Shown piece after piece: positions 1-40,750 of a stretch of 64,000 nucleotides of DNA. This DNA is from Symbiodinium kawagutii (lineage: Eukaryota > Sar > Dinophyceae > Suessiales > Symbiodiniaceae). The notes beneath the pieces were generated by a model that did not search any database, had not been told where the DNA came from, and saw only the letters and a program-made list of their open reading frames with translations. Location of the stretch: assembly GCA_009767595.1 (NCBI GenBank), contig VSDK01012543.1:21049-85048 (forward strand), in the 5' to 3' direction. The translations under genes and the position numbers were made by a program. Each line of letters opens with the position of its first letter. The stretch's first letter is position 1.

Positions 1-65
1 CGTGGTCAGTGTGACAACATGAGCCATCAGCGCTGTGGTCTCTGTGACTCTGACGCTTTTTGCAG

Positions 66-29016
<28,951 letters not shown>

Positions 29017-30266
29017 CTCCAGCGGAGTATCAGAATGACTGGGTTAGGTATCACACATTGTCAGACTTGAAACTGCGAGGATAGAAACAGAACTGGCCTT
29101 GCGCAGAGGCTCCCAAAAGGACGCTCTCCGTGTTCAAGGTTGGCGCGTGATGTGCCAAGGCTCTCTGGAAAGCATCACTTGTGGGGAGCCTTTCTTGAGA
29201 AGATGCTGCCATGAAACATGCCCAGATCTTTGCAGGACAACAATTGAAGTTCCCCCGCTGCCATGGCACAAGCTGAAACATGCTGAAACCTAACAAAGAG
29301 CATCGTCAAGACATGCCACAGCTCTAGCCATGCTGCTATTCAGAAGTGGCCCCATGGAGAATTCAAAATGACACTTCAGCATCCACTATTGAAAAGGATG
29401 ATATCCCAGAGCCACGGTATCGCTGCGACAACATGGAATGCAAGTCCATTCCCTAGCAGCCCCTTTCCTTGACCCAGTATTTGCGAATTGCGAAGGAACA
29501 TCACGTGATTCGGTAGCATCTTGATGGTTCATAGCGGTCGTTTGATGGTCGATGAATGGTCAATGGTTGACAGGGGACAAGCATCAGATGTTCAGCTGTT
29601 TCCATCAATTCTTGTTGTTTCAGGTCTTTTACATAGAAAAATCATGAAAAATCTGGTTTCTTTGGCAGCTTGAAACCCATCTTGCACGGCAACCCAACCA
29701 CCCTCCAACCCACCGCCAAGCCGAGCTGCTGCCATGGCTTCTTTCACCCGTCAGCTGCGCAGAGAGCGGCGCTGTGTGCGCCTAGGCCACCGGTTGCTTC
29801 AAAATCACCGCATGAAAAAACCCACCAACTTCTTTGCTTTAAAGATTCTGTGCCGTTCAGCTGACCCAGTGGTATGAAGAGTTGGGAAGCTTCAGAAAAA
29901 CCTTCAAGAAACATTTTTTTCTCTCTCTTTTCGGCTTCAGCTTTCACCCATCTTCAGCTAACATGAACAGTTGCAGTTTGCAGGCGCCTGCGCAGCTTTG
30001 CCGCCATATCTTGGCGTGCTCTACTTGGTGCCAGTGCAACTCCGGAGCCCGTGCTTCGCACACTTAGGCAGTGATGAGCGATCACAGGATGTGGTCCTTG
30101 GTTCAGCTGGTTGACAAGAGGGTAGATAACAGTTGTGGTAGCTATATCATATCTGATGATATATGATGATGTTGTATGTTGACAACATGTGATAACATGT
30201 TATAGCATGCTTATAGCATCGCAAGTTGTTGGCGGGTTCAGTCCAAGACCCCAACGATCCTTGCAG
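29017..30266. other. Spacer after PMS2, no firm gene
   Basis: This stretch follows the PMS2 stop. A possible exon at about 29985-30060 reads ALPPYLGVLYLVPVQLRSP after TTTGCAG but has no family match. The remainder holds TGATGGT-type simple sequence and nothing recognisable. Confidence 0.4.
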
Positions 30267-31190
30267 GTCAAAGATTTCACAGCGACCTCGCAACGGATAG
30301 GCACGGCCTTTCTGCACGCCTGGGGAGAATAGATAGACCCTTTGAATGGCGATCGTCTCAATGTAGAAGTTGTGCATGAGTTACAACAATATAATAATAA
30401 TATAGGTTTGTAATCACTATTGTTATATTTTTATCACTATCACTATTGTTATTGTTATTTCTGTTAATTACTGTTATTTTCATTGGTCCATGTGTAAGTC
30501 ATATATTTGGCAGCTGGAGACGTTTGGATGACAATGGATGACAAGACATGTCTTGATTTCTCATGGTGATTCGGACACTCTCCAATCCATTGCAGGTTGC
30601 AACAGCTGGGCAGAAGCATTTCGGTGGAAGTGAGTCCCAACTCTGACACCGACAGACACTTGACATGGATTCAATGGATTCAATGCAAGGTTAAGCATGG
30701 ACAATGATGGTTTCGGATGCCATGGTCAATGATGGTTGATGGTGCTCAATGTCAACCCTAGCCTAATAAACCCTTGATGAATCAAGGGGCGCGTCACATG
30801 TTAATCGGAAATCGGAACTTTTTGGATGTGCCCTTTTATGAACTACCCCAGGGTCTAGTAATCCTGGCTTAAGCAGACAATGCAAAGAGGGCAGTGATTT
30901 GCTAGATGCCAGCAGTTCATAAAGCAGGCGGGCATTCATAGTGTAGTGTGTCACATTTGACATAGAATCAATCAGCACACAGTACAATGCGGGCATTTAA
31001 GACGCCAAAGCTTCAAAAGAAAGTCGCTGATCAGGTGTAACACATGACATTGGAGGTCATCCACAAATTTCAAGATACCAGAGAAGGAGGAAATCATTTC
31101 TTGGATTTTCTTCAGGTGCAGAGAGTGTCTCCGCAATTCTCCGTAGAGAGCAACTTCCACCGAACAGCCTGGGACTTGGCAGTGCTGAAG
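30267..31190 (+). CDS. Candidate 5' exons, possibly of the MTHFR-like gene (30267-30326, 30596-30629, 31116-~31187)
   Basis: 30267-30326 follows TTGCAG and reads VKDFTATSQRIGTAFLHAWG with a GA donor. 30596-30629 follows TTGCAG and ends at an A|GTGAGT donor, reading VATAGQKHFGG in phase. 31116 follows TTCAG and is open in two frames (VSPQFSVESNFHRTAWDLAV or SAESVSAILRREQLPP). The FSVES reading would suit the start of a TIM-barrel reductase; the other fits the splice phase better. Assignment is open. Confidence 0.4.
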
Positions 31191-31449
31191 ATGTGACTTT
31201 TTGTTGAGCGTCCTTGTGCTATGCTTTTGCAAGCTGTGATCCTGACTGAGCTCGCGTTTGAGGCTGTGTCTTCGTGAACATGGTAAAGACTACAGCCACT
31301 GGTCAGCCAGTGTCAGATCCATCTCTTTGTGGAGTTAACCCTGAAGGGCAACTTCATAGGTATGGTCACTGGAAGTGGTTAGTGATCCAACAAGGATAGA
31401 CATTTTTTTGGAGCCCGGGTAGCCTCAGCCATTGGGGACTGTGCTCCAG

Positions 31450-34400
31450 GCTGATCACTTCAGCAATGTGGCGGAGACCTCAAGGGCGTTGTTTGCTGAA
31501 GGACGAAACGGAGAAACGGAGAACTCTCAACGGGGTGAAGGGCTGCAGATGTGGAGCTGGTGATGACGGAAAAATGTTGGAAAGGTCCACGAAGTTTTTC
31601 AGAAAGCTGGTGAGTTCTGCATCACGTTTTCGCAGCTCCACCGTGCAGGATACGATCCGATTCCACACCTGCCAATCTCTCGGCTCTCCACAGCGGAAGA
31701 CTTTCATGCCACCTTGGAGATGCTGACCCAGGCAGTGAATCAGCTCCAGAGCTCCTTGTTGCTCTGGACAGAGCGTAACATGAAGACCAACATCGTTGAT
31801 TCAATACTGTGTTCCATCTCATGTAATACCACTGATACAGCGGTGTAAAAAACGTCAAACATGAACAACCAAAGAAGCAAATGAATGAATATATACAAAT
31901 ATCTGTAAGCATATGCAGAAATATGCAGAGTATTTGTAGTTTGTTCATATTTGTTCACTGTGTAAATTGCGCTATGCCTTCGCAGTGAAGAGTCGGAGGC
32001 CGGTGCTAAGCAGCTCCTCTTGGTGGCTGGAAATGACCTGCCCGAGCGCCTGAAAAACGACGAGCTCCGCTATCGCCTGGGAACCCAAGGGTCACGGCGA
32101 GGCCAAGGAGGCCCTTTTGGAAGTGACAGTTCTCTTCAGAAAGTCATTAAAACAGAATTTAAAGCTTTTAAATAGAATTTGAGTCATACTTATTTGAAAA
32201 GGGTAATGGAAGGCATTTGAGTCATACTTATTTGAGTATTAAGCGTAATGAAAAGGCCATTAAAACTTCATATACATTAGAACTTCATTTGAGTTAATGG
32301 CCTTTTCATTAAGCATTTGAAGTTCTCTTATCAAAGGCCATGTATGAAGCAATTGAGCTTAAATGCATCAATGAGTCTGAGCCACTATTGATCATAACTC
32401 CTGACTTATGATTTTTTTAATCGTTTGTGAGTCTCAAGCGCTTTAACAAGCATAAATACAAAAAGCATCTATTGACTGTTCAGTAGCCATCCATGGCTTC
32501 CATTGATTCGCATCACTCACGGAGTGGGTTCAGTAGACTGCGGCACCGCCAAAGGCAGTGTAAGTGACCTGCTGAAGGCTGGGTCGCGAGGATACCACCA
32601 TTTCATCACTGACAACTGGAAAAGGGAAGCGAAAACAGGGAAACGTATGCTGAAACCCTTTCCAATTGGTGATGAAATGATTAAATCAGCGTTAGGAAAG
32701 GATTGTCCCTTGGGCAGCTGGATTCTTCTCTGACCCCAGTGATAGGCATCCCGAGCTGCTGAGGCCGAGATAGAGACCATCAAGTCGGCGGGAATCCAAA
32801 GTGTTGCCCTCGCTGGCTTGCCAGATAGTCCCTCGCTCAGGCGATGAGAGGCTACGAAAAGAGCAACCATAAATTGGAAACAGAAATCATAATGATACTC
32901 TACGAGAGACATGTTTAGCAGTCCTTAGTCATGAACTACTGCTACATTTTCCCATGACTAGTTTGCTTGATGGTTGTTTGAGATGTTTAACGATCATTCG
33001 ACGATGGTGAAGTAGCCACCTCCGACAAGAACTCAGTCAAACCGCTTGAGGTCCTCAATGGCGTGGCTGGAGCGAAAAGGCCTGGAATCCAAGGAATTGA
33101 TACAGCGGAATCCATAGGGTGAAAAGGCATGCCTGTAGCAATGTTACAGTGGTGTAACGGCACTTGACAGCAAACCGATGGTATATTTAGTATAACATAA
33201 TATTTTGTCGAACAGTACAATGGCATGATTTAAAGAGATAACAATGGTGCAAGAGTATCACGGTATGGTAAAGCCGCATGAACCAGTTACTATGACACAT
33301 TACGATGACTTGCCGGCCAGAGTTTTTCGGCGCTCTCACTTGAGTCGTGAAAATCCAAATTAAGGATGAAACTACCAGAGAGCCATGGAGGATTCCAATC
33401 CATGGGCAAGAGCCACTCTCAACCAGTCCCCAAGGTGGCCTCGGCTACTAAGCTGCCAGGCCGCCACAAAGGTTCTGGTCGACAAAGCGTCGTTGGCTAA
33501 GTGCAGAGTTCAAGTTGTAGCCGATCTGTGGCAAGTTCAAGCGCGAAACTGTCTGGGATTAGTTGCTCTGCACGTTGGTTCAGAGCTTTCTTGCTGGCGC
33601 ACCTAACCTGTTGGATGGCTGATGGATTGTCATGAGTTGAGGATCCATTGCATATGCTGAAGGATCTTTAGCCAGTTGGCCACAAATCATGGTTAAACCA
33701 AGCAAGTCATTTACTACTGTAATGGTCCTGACCAATGATCGCTACCAAATCCCAAGATGTATACGAAGAATCCCAAGTTTATGGATCCTCATGGGCCGGC
33801 CTTGCTGAGGCGGCTGATCCTTGAGGCTGGTCTTCAGGTAGTGGTCCTTGCCTCAGGGGTCGCATGGCAGCAACTCAGAAATCTATGGCTTCGAAACACT
33901 AATAGAATCAGTCTTCAACAATGATCCGCAATATTCACCTGAGCTGTTCACTAAGCCACTAATGGAGCTAAACATCAACCATTCATCTTCACTACGCCAC
34001 GACTGGTGAGCTGAACATGAACCATTGGTTGAAACTGCTCGACCGGTGGCTGTTTCTGCAGGTGGCCACACAGTTCTGCTTCAATCCGCGGCACTTGCTG
34101 CGATGGCTTGGGAACGCCACGTCTGCGATGGAGGACTGAACGACCGACGGTGCCTTGGGAGGAATGGAATCATGGGATGGTCATGGGATGGTCATGGGAA
34201 TCTTCACAAGCTGGGCCCCAGCTGGGCGGTTGCCCTTGTTGTCCCTTCTTACCTCGATCTCCAGGAGCTGCAAAGAGAAGTGGAAGTGGAAGATGCCGTG
34301 AGTTTCCGCATTGGTGTTCCAGGGCCTACCCAGCTTCAGAAGCGTGGGAACCCAGCGGACTGTGTGGGAACTGTGTGGAACATACCCGCTGATAGAGAAG

Positions 34401-34592
34401 AATGATCAATTGATCGAGAATCATTGATCCTTACCAACCATTGCTGATCATCATCCCAGTTGCTATCAATTTTCTATCAGTTGGCATTGTATTTGCCATA
34501 TCAGTTGATTTCTGGAGCTTCATCAGTACCAGCATCAGTTCTCATCCGTTCGCCAGTCGCTCAGGTTGCGGCGCATCTCCGACATCTGCCAG
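31450..34592 (+). CDS. Methylenetetrahydrofolate-reductase-like (TIM-barrel) protein, multi-exon
   Basis: Exons join in phase and follow one bacterial-type MTHFR-like family from memory: 31450-31485 ADHFSNVAETSR, 31636-31748 LHRAGYDPIPHLPISRL, 31986-32142 GAKQLLLVAGNDLPERL to FGSDSSLQK, 32764-32840 AEIETIKSAGIQSVALAGLP, 33453-33513 AATKVLVDKASLAKCRVQ, 34062-34115 VATQFCFNPRHLLRWLGN, 34265-34341 VSFRIGVPGPTQLQK, 34565-34592 LRRISDICQ. MTHFRs reduce methylene-THF to methyl-THF with a flavin, and TQFCF and the IPH and IGVPGP loops sit at barrel strand ends. The usual PEGHP loop reads PDSPS here, so substrate or activity may differ. Donors are GC at 31486, 32841, 34116 and 34342, and GA at 31749. 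A possible next exon at 35166 reads VSPSDLEQSFDPLGHW. Confidence 0.75.
32178..32316. repeat. Inverted and direct repeat cluster in an MTHFR-like intron
   Basis: TAATGAAAAGGCCATTAA (32246-32263) and its exact reverse complement (32294-32311) make an 18-bp stem with a 30-base loop. Just upstream, TTTGAGTCATACTTATTTGA occurs twice (about 32178 and 32216). Confidence 0.8.
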
Positions 34593-34824
34593 GCGTGGTG
34601 GAGCCCTGCCAGGTCTGCCCGGGTAGCCCTCCACTGTGTGGTCCCTGCCAGGTGCCTCGTGGTTTCCTGCATCCTTCGATGTTCGATCTGGTGCTCCAAG
34701 GAGCCACCAGAGTATCTCGGCGAGCCGTGTGGTGTTGTCCTTGGCAGATCCATACCCTGGGGACCCATCAGAGTGGAGTGGTGAATCACCGTTGCCAGTG
34801 GTATCCACTACTAGTCCCTGATGA

Positions 34825-34887
34825 CCACGACAACGACAACAACAACAACAGCAACAACGACAACAACCACCATCAAGGTTAATAATC

Positions 34888-34937
<50 letters not shown>
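34825..34937. repeat. (CAA)n and (ATG)n microsatellites
   Basis: An ACAACA tract (34825-34872) and an uninterrupted ATG tract (34888-34936) lie next to each other. The poly-Met and poly-Cys ORFs are artefacts. Confidence 0.95.
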
Positions 34938-35473
34938 AATACTGAAAAGTAATAATGATAATAACTACAATAGTAATAAAAAGATGACAAACATAGCCAT
35001 AAGAAAAGCCAACAACAGAAATACAGAACTAAAACCACATGAGGAGGTCCTGTTTATGACATGTAAACCATGAGAACCACTACATTCGTAATAAAGACCT
35101 CAACACATGTAATGGGTTGTCAGGCCAAAGATGTCCCTGTTGGCCATTTCTGGTGGTCCATTGAGGTGAGTCCAAGTGACCTGGAGCAATCCTTCGACCC
35201 ACTGGGCCACTGGGCGGATCTTGATGCAACCGTGGCCCCCCAGGGCCCCCCGTGGTCCCCACATGGCACGCCTAGGTCTTGGGAGAACGGATCGATCTGC
35301 TACTCCCAAGCTGAGGCGGTCAGCAATCCGCCTGCCATACTGCGAATTCAACAGATTTCGAAGCACTGCGAATTCCGATCCGCTCTCGAAATGGGATTCT
35401 GTTGCCCGAAATGGCTTTCCAAAGGCTTCTTTCGATCCTCACCTTTCCCCATGAGCGGATTCCGGGACGCCAG

Positions 35474-37062
35474 GGCAGAGCTTTTTGACAGTTGTCGTGG
35501 AGCAGATGGACTGCTGGGTCGAGCAGAGTTAGCAGACGTTCTGTGGCAGGACCTGCAGGCCCGGAAAGAATCGCGAAAACAAATGATTTTTGGTTCATCA
35601 ATTTGATGATTTAGGTTCAATGATGCTGGTTAATTGCTGCTTAATGATGGTGAACAAGCATACAGCTGATCGAAGCTATATGGTTAATAAGCAACCATAT
35701 GATTAACTACTTGTTAATGATAGTGAATGGCTCAAACTTTGGTAGGGTGAAGTTAATTCCCAAACTTTCATTCACCATCTTCAACCAATCATTTACTCAC
35801 CTTGCTGGTTTGATTTCATTGGTTTCACCATGTTTCACCATGCAAAACCCAGAAATTTCAACCAGTGATTACGAAACCATCTCATTCAACCCAAATTCAA
35901 CTCATTGAACCATCTCATCCATCTCATCCATCTCATATTCACCTCATTGAACCTCAAAAAACCAAAAAATCCAAGCAGTGACTGCAGTGGCGAATCCGCC
36001 GGAGGCCGAGGCGGGCCGTTCGCCCGCAACAACGGCGGTTTCGCCGGGTCCGAAAGGGGCGGCCTCGGGACCTTCGGTGTTCGTGGCGACGCATGAGGTG
36101 CGGAGCACTGGGAGAAGTGGTGAGTGGGGGTGATGTTGATGACTGATGTTGATGATTGATGTTAATGCACGTTGAAGGTTGATGTCGATCACAAGTTAGT
36201 GAGTTCGTTGATATGTTGATGTTGGTTGTTGGCAGATGTTGATAGTGAATGATAATTGACGACAAACCTAGTTGATCAACAATTACGTCTCAACGCTGAC
36301 CAATTGATGCCCCCGTTATTTGATCAAGAAAGAAGGGTTGATAATGGCAGAATTGGAACGGTGAAGCTAAGTGGCTCCACTGATCTTTCCTGATATTCCT
36401 ATGGTATTCCTATGTTATTCCTATGGTATTCCTATTGCTTGTCTTGTGTCGTTTTTGTTTGGACACGCAGGATGCACCTGAGGGGGCGCTGTTCCCAGAG
36501 GAGTGCTGTGTGAGTGCAGGGACTCGGTCTGGGGGACTCGTTCTGGGGTCGAGGACGTGTTGTGGGCTCTTGCAACACAGCCAAGTGACAAGATCATGGC
36601 CGGAGCCTGAGCCTGCTGCCTTGGGACTGACCTATGGGACATCTGACCTGTGGGACATCTGAAGTGTCAGGTCAACCTCTACCCTTTCGGTGGCTTGGTG
36701 CAGAGCTTATCCTTGGCTAGATCATTGAGGCAGCTTGTGAGCGGCTTGAGATGGCACCAGATATGGTGCCAGACGTGCTTGTCGAATCACAAACTGTGCA
36801 GACATAGGCACAGACGGAAATAATATATTTACACAGTTTACACTTTACACCTATCATTTGTCGATATCCGGAGATCATTCGTATGTGAAGAAGCCCACCA
36901 CATCGAAGGCATTCCTTGCCCTTGGGAGGCAAGGTGGCGTCTTCAGCGAAGCTGCCTAAAGTGCAGAAAAAGACGTGCGAAGAGAAGCTGCCATGCTGAA
37001 AGAAGTGTTCCAAAATGTGCGCAAGACGACAGCGAGTGGCTTGAGAAGAAGAGGAGGAGAAG
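35474..37062 (+). CDS. Unassigned exon series with EF-hand-like and coiled-coil pieces
   Basis: 35474-35558 follows GCCAG and reads AELFDSCRGADGLLGRAELA, which resembles a degenerate EF-hand, then VLWQDLQ before a GC donor. 35986-36110 is GC-rich and reads AVTAVANPPEAEAGRSPATT. 36470-36507 follows CGCAG and reads DAPEGALFPEECC with a GTGAGT donor. 36965-37062 reads DVRREAAMLKEVFQNVRKTT, a helix. Whether these form one gene is unknown. Confidence 0.4.
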
Positions 37063-37659
37063 AAGGAGAAGGAGGAGGACAGGAGGAGACGAGAAGAAGT
37101 TGGTTTTGTGTGTGGAGTGCTACAACGCTTAGAGTTGCATCGAATGTTCGTCTCCCTTCCTCCACCTGTTCATGCTGTTCATGCTCACGGAAGGCAGATG
37201 CAGATGCGATCAGCGCTGGGTTCCGGCCTCTTGCTTTTGCTGTTAGAATTTTCTAAGTCAGCGAGTCAGCATCTCACTTTGCCTTCGCTGGATCTGTGGG
37301 GTCTTCTTGTTCCGTCTTGTTCCTCACGCTGCCTTGGATCAAGGGATGGGGGGCCGAGTTAAAGCGATTGACCGTGCTTTCTCGGCCGCAATGTCCGTAG
37401 ATCCATTTCTACGAAAATGAGCCGAATTTCAGTACAGGCGTGCACATACCGAAGCAACATGCTTCACTGACGTCGAATTCATGCCTGTCACAGTGAAGAT
37501 TTAGCAAGCTGCGGAGGTCTGAAATAATAATTATTCTGATGTTGGGAGCATACAAGTAGAAGCCACTTCCATTCTATTGGAACGTTTTAGGTTACTGCAT
37601 ACGATCAAAGGAAGTTTGGATGACAAGACTTGCATGTTCCGGAGATGAGAATTTAAATC

Positions 37660-38040
37660 AGAGTAGCCAAGAGAAGAATACCAAAAAGCAAAAGCATTGC
37701 CCAGTCACAGTAGCGACGAGAAGGATAGCTAAAGCGAAACCGATCACGAGTCATGGCAGTCAGGAGAACGATAGCTAAAGGAAAACCTGTCACAAGTTGC
37801 GGTAGCCAAGAGCAGGATAAAAAGCAAAAACAGTGAACAGTCAGGGTCGCTGAGAGATGGATTGCAAAAGCAAAATCAGTGACAAGTGTTGGTAGTTAAG
37901 AGAAAGGTAGGGAAAGCAAAACCATTCACAAGTCACGGCAGTCGAGAAAAGGATGGCTAAAGCAAGAGCAGTCACGAGTCACGGCAGCCAGGACAAGGAT
38001 AGCTAAAGCAAAAAGAATCCCAAGTCATAGCAGTCAAATG
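37660..38040. repeat. Diverged ~46-bp tandem repeat
   Basis: About eight imperfect copies of a unit containing CACGGCAGTCAAGAGAAGGA and TAGCTAAAGCAAAA occur in a row, with no open frame of note. Confidence 0.8.
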
Positions 38041-38159
38041 TTTCAAGTTGCCAACTTCCATTTCTGAAGGAGGTCTCGCGCAAAATATGTTTAGGGTAGA
38101 CAGCCGTCTCCTGCAAAGCTGTGTTTTAAAGACAAAATGCGTTGCCATTTAAAGAAGCG

Positions 38160-38235
38160 GCGAATTTGGCTTGCAGCAGGCTTGCGTCAGCCTTGCCTCG
38201 GGCTTGGCCCAGGCTTGCCTTAGGCTTGCTATGTG
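38160..38235. repeat. GGCTTGCC short repeat
   Basis: Imperfect 10-11-base units (AGGCTTGCCTT, CAGGCTTGCGT) lie at the left end of an otherwise unassigned open frame. Confidence 0.7.
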
Positions 38236-38574
38236 CAACTGTCGCTGCCCAGGAACTTTTTGGCTTCTTGTGCACTGGTTCTTTTGTGCTTTCCGCACTG
38301 TAACTGGCGCATTCAAGCAAGCACCTCTTGTTCCCTTCCTGTGCGCTTGTTCTATCGTGTTTTGCATTTGGTTGGCCGCTCCAGGTAGCAGACTGCTGCT
38401 CCTGGCTTGCTTTTCCCGCATTTGGTCGGCTTTCGTTTCCCAGAAAATCTTGCTTGCTAAAGCCCTCAAGTGGATTACCCCGGGATTGCATTTTCTGCGC
38501 GCTCCCGCTATTGCGTTGGGCGAGGCAGGTTCAGTGATGAATTATCCGCGCAATGGACTTTACCCGCCAAACTA

Positions 38575-38930
38575 AGAAAAGAAAAACAGCAGCCCAGCAG
38601 ACAAGTAACACCAGACAAAAAGCACAGGACAAAGAAATGCCGTACAAAAAGCACCAGAAGACAAAACAGTTCAGACAAAAAGCACCAGACAAAAAACACC
38701 AGGCACAAAGATACTGGTACCACCAGACAAAACAACGTCACCAGATCAAAAGCAAATGGCAAAAAATCAAGCAGACAAAACACACCAGACGAAAAACACC
38801 AGACAAAAACACAAGACAAAAAACCCAAAGAAATAGTAACATCACCAAGCAACACAAGAACCTATCACCAGACAAAAACACAGACAAAACACACCAGACA
38901 AGAAACGCCAGACAAAAAACCACCAGCTTG
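38575..38930. repeat. ACCAGACAAAA degenerate minisatellite
   Basis: About 350 bases are dominated by CACCAGACAAAA units of 9-13 bases. The Lys/Gln/Thr-rich frames on + and Leu/Cys/Phe-rich frames on - are artefacts. Confidence 0.9.
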
Positions 38931-39349
38931 CATGTGCGAATCAGTGCGCTGAAAAAGAGCCACTGCAGAAACGGAAAGTACCTATAAGCACTTGTGGGTT
39001 GTGACATCTACAGGCACCGGGTGTGTTGGGCTTGTAGTCACTTACCCCTTGAAACTTTCACCCCTTGCTGGGCACGACTTGTACTCATACTCTCCCCGAA
39101 GCTTGCTGTCCATTCTTAGTTCCCATCAATCCTGGTCGTCCTTTGCACGCAGCGGCCGTAGGCCGATGCGCAAGAAATCCTCGAGGAGCCGTGGTCAAAC
39201 GAGTGCTAAGACAACAGTTGAGCAAAGAAAAAACAGCCGTGTCAAACAATAGCTGTGTCAAACAATAGCCGTGTCAAAGAATAGTTTCTGCATCCGCTCA
39301 CCAGTAGAACACGTCACCTTTTCGTGAAGTCCCACTGTGCCCATGTCAG

Positions 39350-40147
39350 GAAGGGTCGACCACTATCATGCTTCGATCTCTACCATCTTCTACAACGACA
39401 TCAAGCTTAATGCGATTGCTGGGTTCAGCCTTTGTTGGCGCCTATGACTTCTTATACTTGCCACGATGCACCAGACAGCGGCATCGCATCGTGGAAATGG
39501 CATTTATTAATTTTGTGGATCAAACTTTCGCGAGGTCAGCCGTGCATCTCTTCAGAGAAGCGATCAACACGGTGCCATCCTGGTCGAGGACGCGAGTGAG
39601 CCAAGCTCGGATTCAAGGCAGAGCTTGGGGGAGGGAAGATCTGCGTTGGATGCAGAGAACCACAAGAACCAAAGCATTCGATGATTTTTTTACAGTGAAA
39701 CAATGTGTGAAACAATGTGAAACACAAGTTTAGCCTGTTTAGCTTAATTTACAGTGAAACACCAGTTTAGCTTCATATTTTTAACAAAACAGCTGTCGTT
39801 TTCGGGACCCAACATGACTCACTTGCACCGGCGAGACCTCAACGGCAATCCCAAAGCTTGGCTGAGGCTTAGGGCCAAACCTGGCCTATTTCGTCCTTCG
39901 ATATGGACATGGTGCCATTTTCGAAGCTGACGCTCCTGTGGTCTTTGTGAATGGGGTGTTTGCTTCCCTTCCAGATCTATGTGCCACCCACATCACTGAA
40001 GATGCCGTCAGATCCGCACGTTTGATTCTTGAGGTAGAATCGCAACCAAGACGGGACATGCGGGAGAGAGGGCGTCCTCAGCGGATTACAGTCAGCGAAG
40101 GGCCCGAAGTTCAACCGAGCCTAAGCAATGAGATCCAGGCATCTTAG
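39350..40147 (+). CDS. Mei2-like RNA-binding protein, C-terminal RRM exons (39350-39617, 39873-40147)
   Basis: The first exon follows ATGTCAG and reads TTIMLRSLPSSTTTSSLMRL, AYDFLYLPRC, MAFINFVDQTFARSAVHLF and SQARIQG, the signature order of the Mei2-type C-terminal RRM (TTVMIRN, YDFLYLP, GYAFINF, A-x-IQG). A GC-AG intron (39618-39872) joins in phase to PNLAYFVLRYGHGAIFEADA, then PVVFVNGVFASLP, and an Arg/Glu-rich tail to TAG at 40145-40147. Mei2-like proteins bind RNA and control meiosis or development in yeasts and plants. The usual D-x-K/R-x-N-x-GYAF stretch is altered (CTRQRHRIVEMAFINF), so RNA contacts may differ. Upstream exons are not found. Confidence 0.82.
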
Positions 40148-40390
40148 TGTGGAATCCATGGAAAGTGACCACAATCCATGGAAATCCATTTGGAATCCAG
40201 AACCCAAACGGCAGTAGCAAGTGACCACAGTGACCACACTTGTCACCAACCTGTGACCCAAATTCCATGATCAGCGCTTGGGACAGGCGGCACGGGCTGC
40301 CTTGGGAAGGCTCGTTGGTCCTCCGTTCTTCGGATCTCTCCCTGTCTTGTCTTCCTATTCTTTAGCACGGATAACATATGATAACATAGA

Positions 40391-40500
40391 TATGGCTGTT
40401 TCTCAAGTCATAGGGGGACCCCCCAAAAATGGTTGGTTTCTTGTTATAAATGAGCAATGCTGGATGATTTGGGGGTACCCCTTCTTGAGAAACACCCATA
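40391..40500. mobile_element. Inverted-repeat (MITE-like) element, copy A
   Basis: TATGGCTGTTTCTCAAG (40391) pairs with CTTGAGAAACACCCATA (to 40500) with one mismatch; total length is 110 bp. GGGGGACCCCCC and GGGGGTACCCC lie just inside the ends. It has no coding capacity. Confidence 0.8.
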
Positions 40501-40718
40501 CGGATGATTCTCATTGATTCTGGGGTTCTCAATTGTCTCTTCTATTTATCTGATTCTTCTTGTGCTTGTCTTTGTCGGAAAGTGCTTTGGGGGATGAACC
40601 ATATCCAGCTTCGTCGATGAAACCTTAAAGATCTTAAAGATCAATTGAATAAACTGACTATCAACAGGAAATCTTCCGTTGACAGCATTTGTTGGTTATA
40701 CTTGTCAACGTCTGCAAT

Positions 40719-40750
40719 CGACCCATGTATACAATTGTATACATGGGTCG
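40719..40750. other. 32-bp perfect palindrome
   Basis: CGACCCATGTATACAA is followed immediately by its exact reverse complement, with no loop. The flanks do not extend the symmetry. Function unknown. Confidence 0.9.

Noticed and set aside
32503..32733. GSVDCGTAKGSVSDLLKAG as an MTHFR-like exon
   Set aside because: Exons 31986-32142 and 32764-32840 already join in phase and cover the family without it.
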